Shown here: one piece after another, positions 52,712-53,534 of the stretch
How positions within the stretch are numbered: the first letter of the stretch is position 1
Layout of the letters: every line of letters starts with the position of its first letter
Assembly (NCBI GenBank): GCA_013166775.1
Contig: JABLTJ010000023.1
Location: forward strand, 1 to 53,534
Reading direction: 5' to 3'
DNA from: Promethearchaeati archaeon
Lineage (GTDB): Archaea; Asgardarchaeota; Heimdallarchaeia; Heimdallarchaeales; Heimdallarchaeaceae
Length of the DNA stretch: 53,534 bases
Translations under genes and position numbers: made by a program
Notes under the pieces: model-generated
Databases searched by the model: none
What the model saw: the letters and a program-made list of their open reading frames with translations, nothing else
Told to the model about the DNA's origin: nothing

Positions 52712-53350
52712 ATGGCTCATAAAATTGAAAGCGAAATTACTGGTCCATTAAAGACTAATTGCTACTTACTCTATGATATTCAAGAGAAGGAAGCTGCGCT
52801 TATAGATGTTGCAGGATCAATCCCTAAATTAAACAAAATAATTGATAAAATGGATTTGTCTTTAAAATATCTTTTCTGCACTCATTTACACTTTGATCAT
52901 GTTCTAGGTCTAGAAGAAGTTAGAAACAAATACCCAGAAGCTCTTCTAGCGTTCAACTCCAGAGAGCTCGAAGTTATGGAAAATTTAGGCAACTTCGCAA
53001 GATTATTTGAATTTGATCCTTCATCAATTGGAAAACAGGATGTTAACATTGAAAATCAAGTATTTAATATTGGAAAAATCGAATTAAAGACTCTCTTAAC
53101 TCCTGGGCATACACCAGGTAGTATCTGTTACTTCTTTGATAAATTTCTGTTCTCAGGAGATGTATTATTCAAACGAGGAATAGGACGTACTGATTTTTAT
53201 GGTGGTTCATTTGAAGAAATTAAGAGTTCAATATTAAACCTGTATAAATTTCCTGATGATACAATTGTTTTTCCTGGTCATGGAGAACCTACAGATATAG
53301 GATCCGAGAAACGAGAAAATCCATTTGTAAATCAAGAAAGTATCTACTGA
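52712..53350 (+). CDS. MBL-fold hydrolase, glyoxalase II-like
   Basis: A 212-residue cytosolic metallohydrolase with all metal ligands: H58, H60, D62, H63 in CTHLHFDHVLG, His in LLTPGHTPGS, the bridging Asp in LFSGDVLFKRGIGRTD and His in VFPGHGEPT. The SGDVLFKRGIGRTD and 'FPGHGEP' motifs fit hydroxyacylglutathione hydrolase-like thioesterases, though it is a small single-domain form. It contrasts with the MBL protein at 2462, in which the bridging Asp is lost. It overlaps the convergent HAD gene by 7 bases. Confidence 0.9.
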   Translation: MAHKIESEITGPLKTNCYLLYDIQEKEAALIDVAGSIPKLNKIIDKMDLSLKYLFCTHLHFDHVLGLEEVRNKYPEALLAFNSRELEVMENLGNFARLFEFDPSSIGKQDVNIENQVFNIGKIELKTLLTPGHTPGSICYFFDKFLFSGDVLFKRGIGRTDFYGGSFEEIKSSILNLYKFPDDTIVFPGHGEPTDIGSEKRENPFVNQESIY

Positions 53351-53534
53351 ATTAGATTTGATTTTTCTTCTAGTTTCTTTTTAATATCTAAAAAATCTGA
53401 AAAAATAATAAGTCTGGAATCACCTTCTAACTCCTTAGCTAAATCCTCGTTCTCCTTTGCAAATATTATATCTGCAAGGCTTCTAGCTGGGAAGATGTCT
53501 GATAAGCCATCACCTATATAGATTATTTTGTAAC
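53344..53534 (-). CDS. HAD-family phosphatase (MtnX/PSP-like), C-terminal part
   Basis: The last 62 residues of a gene that runs off the right edge. It reads IIYIGDGLSDIFPARSLAD, then IIFAKENEDLAKELEG and ends with FSDFLDIKKKLEEK. The GDGxSD is HAD motif IV, and the pattern following it is characteristic of MtnX-like or phosphoserine-phosphatase-like proteins. The N-terminal nucleophile motif lies outside the window, so the substrate cannot be inferred. It overlaps the MBL gene by 7 bases tail to tail. Confidence 0.75.
   Translation of the reverse strand, partial: YKIIYIGDGLSDIFPARSLADIIFAKENEDLAKELEGDSRLIIFSDFLDIKKKLEEKSNLIQ

Noticed and set aside
1..53534. tRNA or rRNA genes, CRISPR arrays, transposase genes, terminal inverted repeats
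   Set aside because: None was recognised on reading both strands; short RNA genes with unusual structure cannot be excluded by eye.

Overview
The window looks like a piece of an archaeal chromosome, probably Asgard (Heimdallarchaeia-like). The evidence is indirect. It is AT-rich, and gene starts are preceded by archaeal TATA boxes, several of them about 25 bases before a start codon as in leaderless mRNAs. GGTGA-type ribosome sites are used with ATG, GTG and TTG starts. The gene content also fits: secreted NosD-type beta-helix proteins with a C-terminal membrane anchor, ArsR-like winged-helix regulators, stand-alone TrpB2, tungsten aldehyde:ferredoxin oxidoreductase, and large PAS-rich sensor kinases. 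No rRNA, tRNA, CRISPR array or insertion sequence was seen, and no universal marker gene is present, so the lineage stays an inference.

Layout. 1-5.4 kb: partial M20 peptidase, a NosD-like surface protein, an MBL-fold protein without its bridging Asp, and a regulator divergent from a DHA3-type exporter across a GAGAA/TTCTC operator. 5.4-9.3 kb: an S41 peptidase whose signal peptide is cut by an in-frame TGA, two DinB-fold proteins, an aldo/keto reductase, and the tail of a polyferredoxin. 9.3-13 kb: TrpB2 and an ABC-2 exporter pair. 13-20 kb: an RHH regulator with a palindromic operator, a GPH symporter, thioredoxin reductase, a regulator/TIGR04076 pair, and a PLDc_N-ATPase-permease cassette. 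20-22 kb: a hybrid-free kinase and response regulator pair. 22.6-24 kb: a malic enzyme gene split by a 30-base hairpin insert carrying a stop.

24-34.6 kb is a surface-protein district: a second NosD protein with an M23 peptidase, a PHP phosphoesterase, an anchored metallophosphoesterase, a 5'-truncated NosD gene meeting head to head a 5'-truncated subtilisin, and a secreted anchored protein. 34.8-35.5 kb is non-coding and holds six ACCGAA iterons. 35.5-40.7 kb is one receiver-11xPAS-histidine kinase gene. 41-48 kb is metabolic: a HEAT protein, an unrecognised conserved protein with a class I aminotransferase, homoserine dehydrogenase and aldehyde:ferredoxin oxidoreductase. 48-53.5 kb holds membrane proteins, two MFS transporters, a HEAT protein, a glyoxalase-II-like hydrolase and a partial HAD phosphatase.

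Functionally the window combines peptide and amino-acid use (M20, S8, TrpB2, aminotransferase, homoserine dehydrogenase, AOR, malic enzyme), efflux (three MFS exporters, two ABC-2 systems) and signalling. The most striking observation is the malic enzyme insert. It has the shape of a very small archaeal bulge-helix-bulge intron, and its removal restores the conserved WYTPGVA motif exactly. Several other genes in the window are broken (TGA in S41, double frameshift near 24.2 kb, head-to-head truncation at 32.8 kb), so either real decay or assembly error must be weighed for each.
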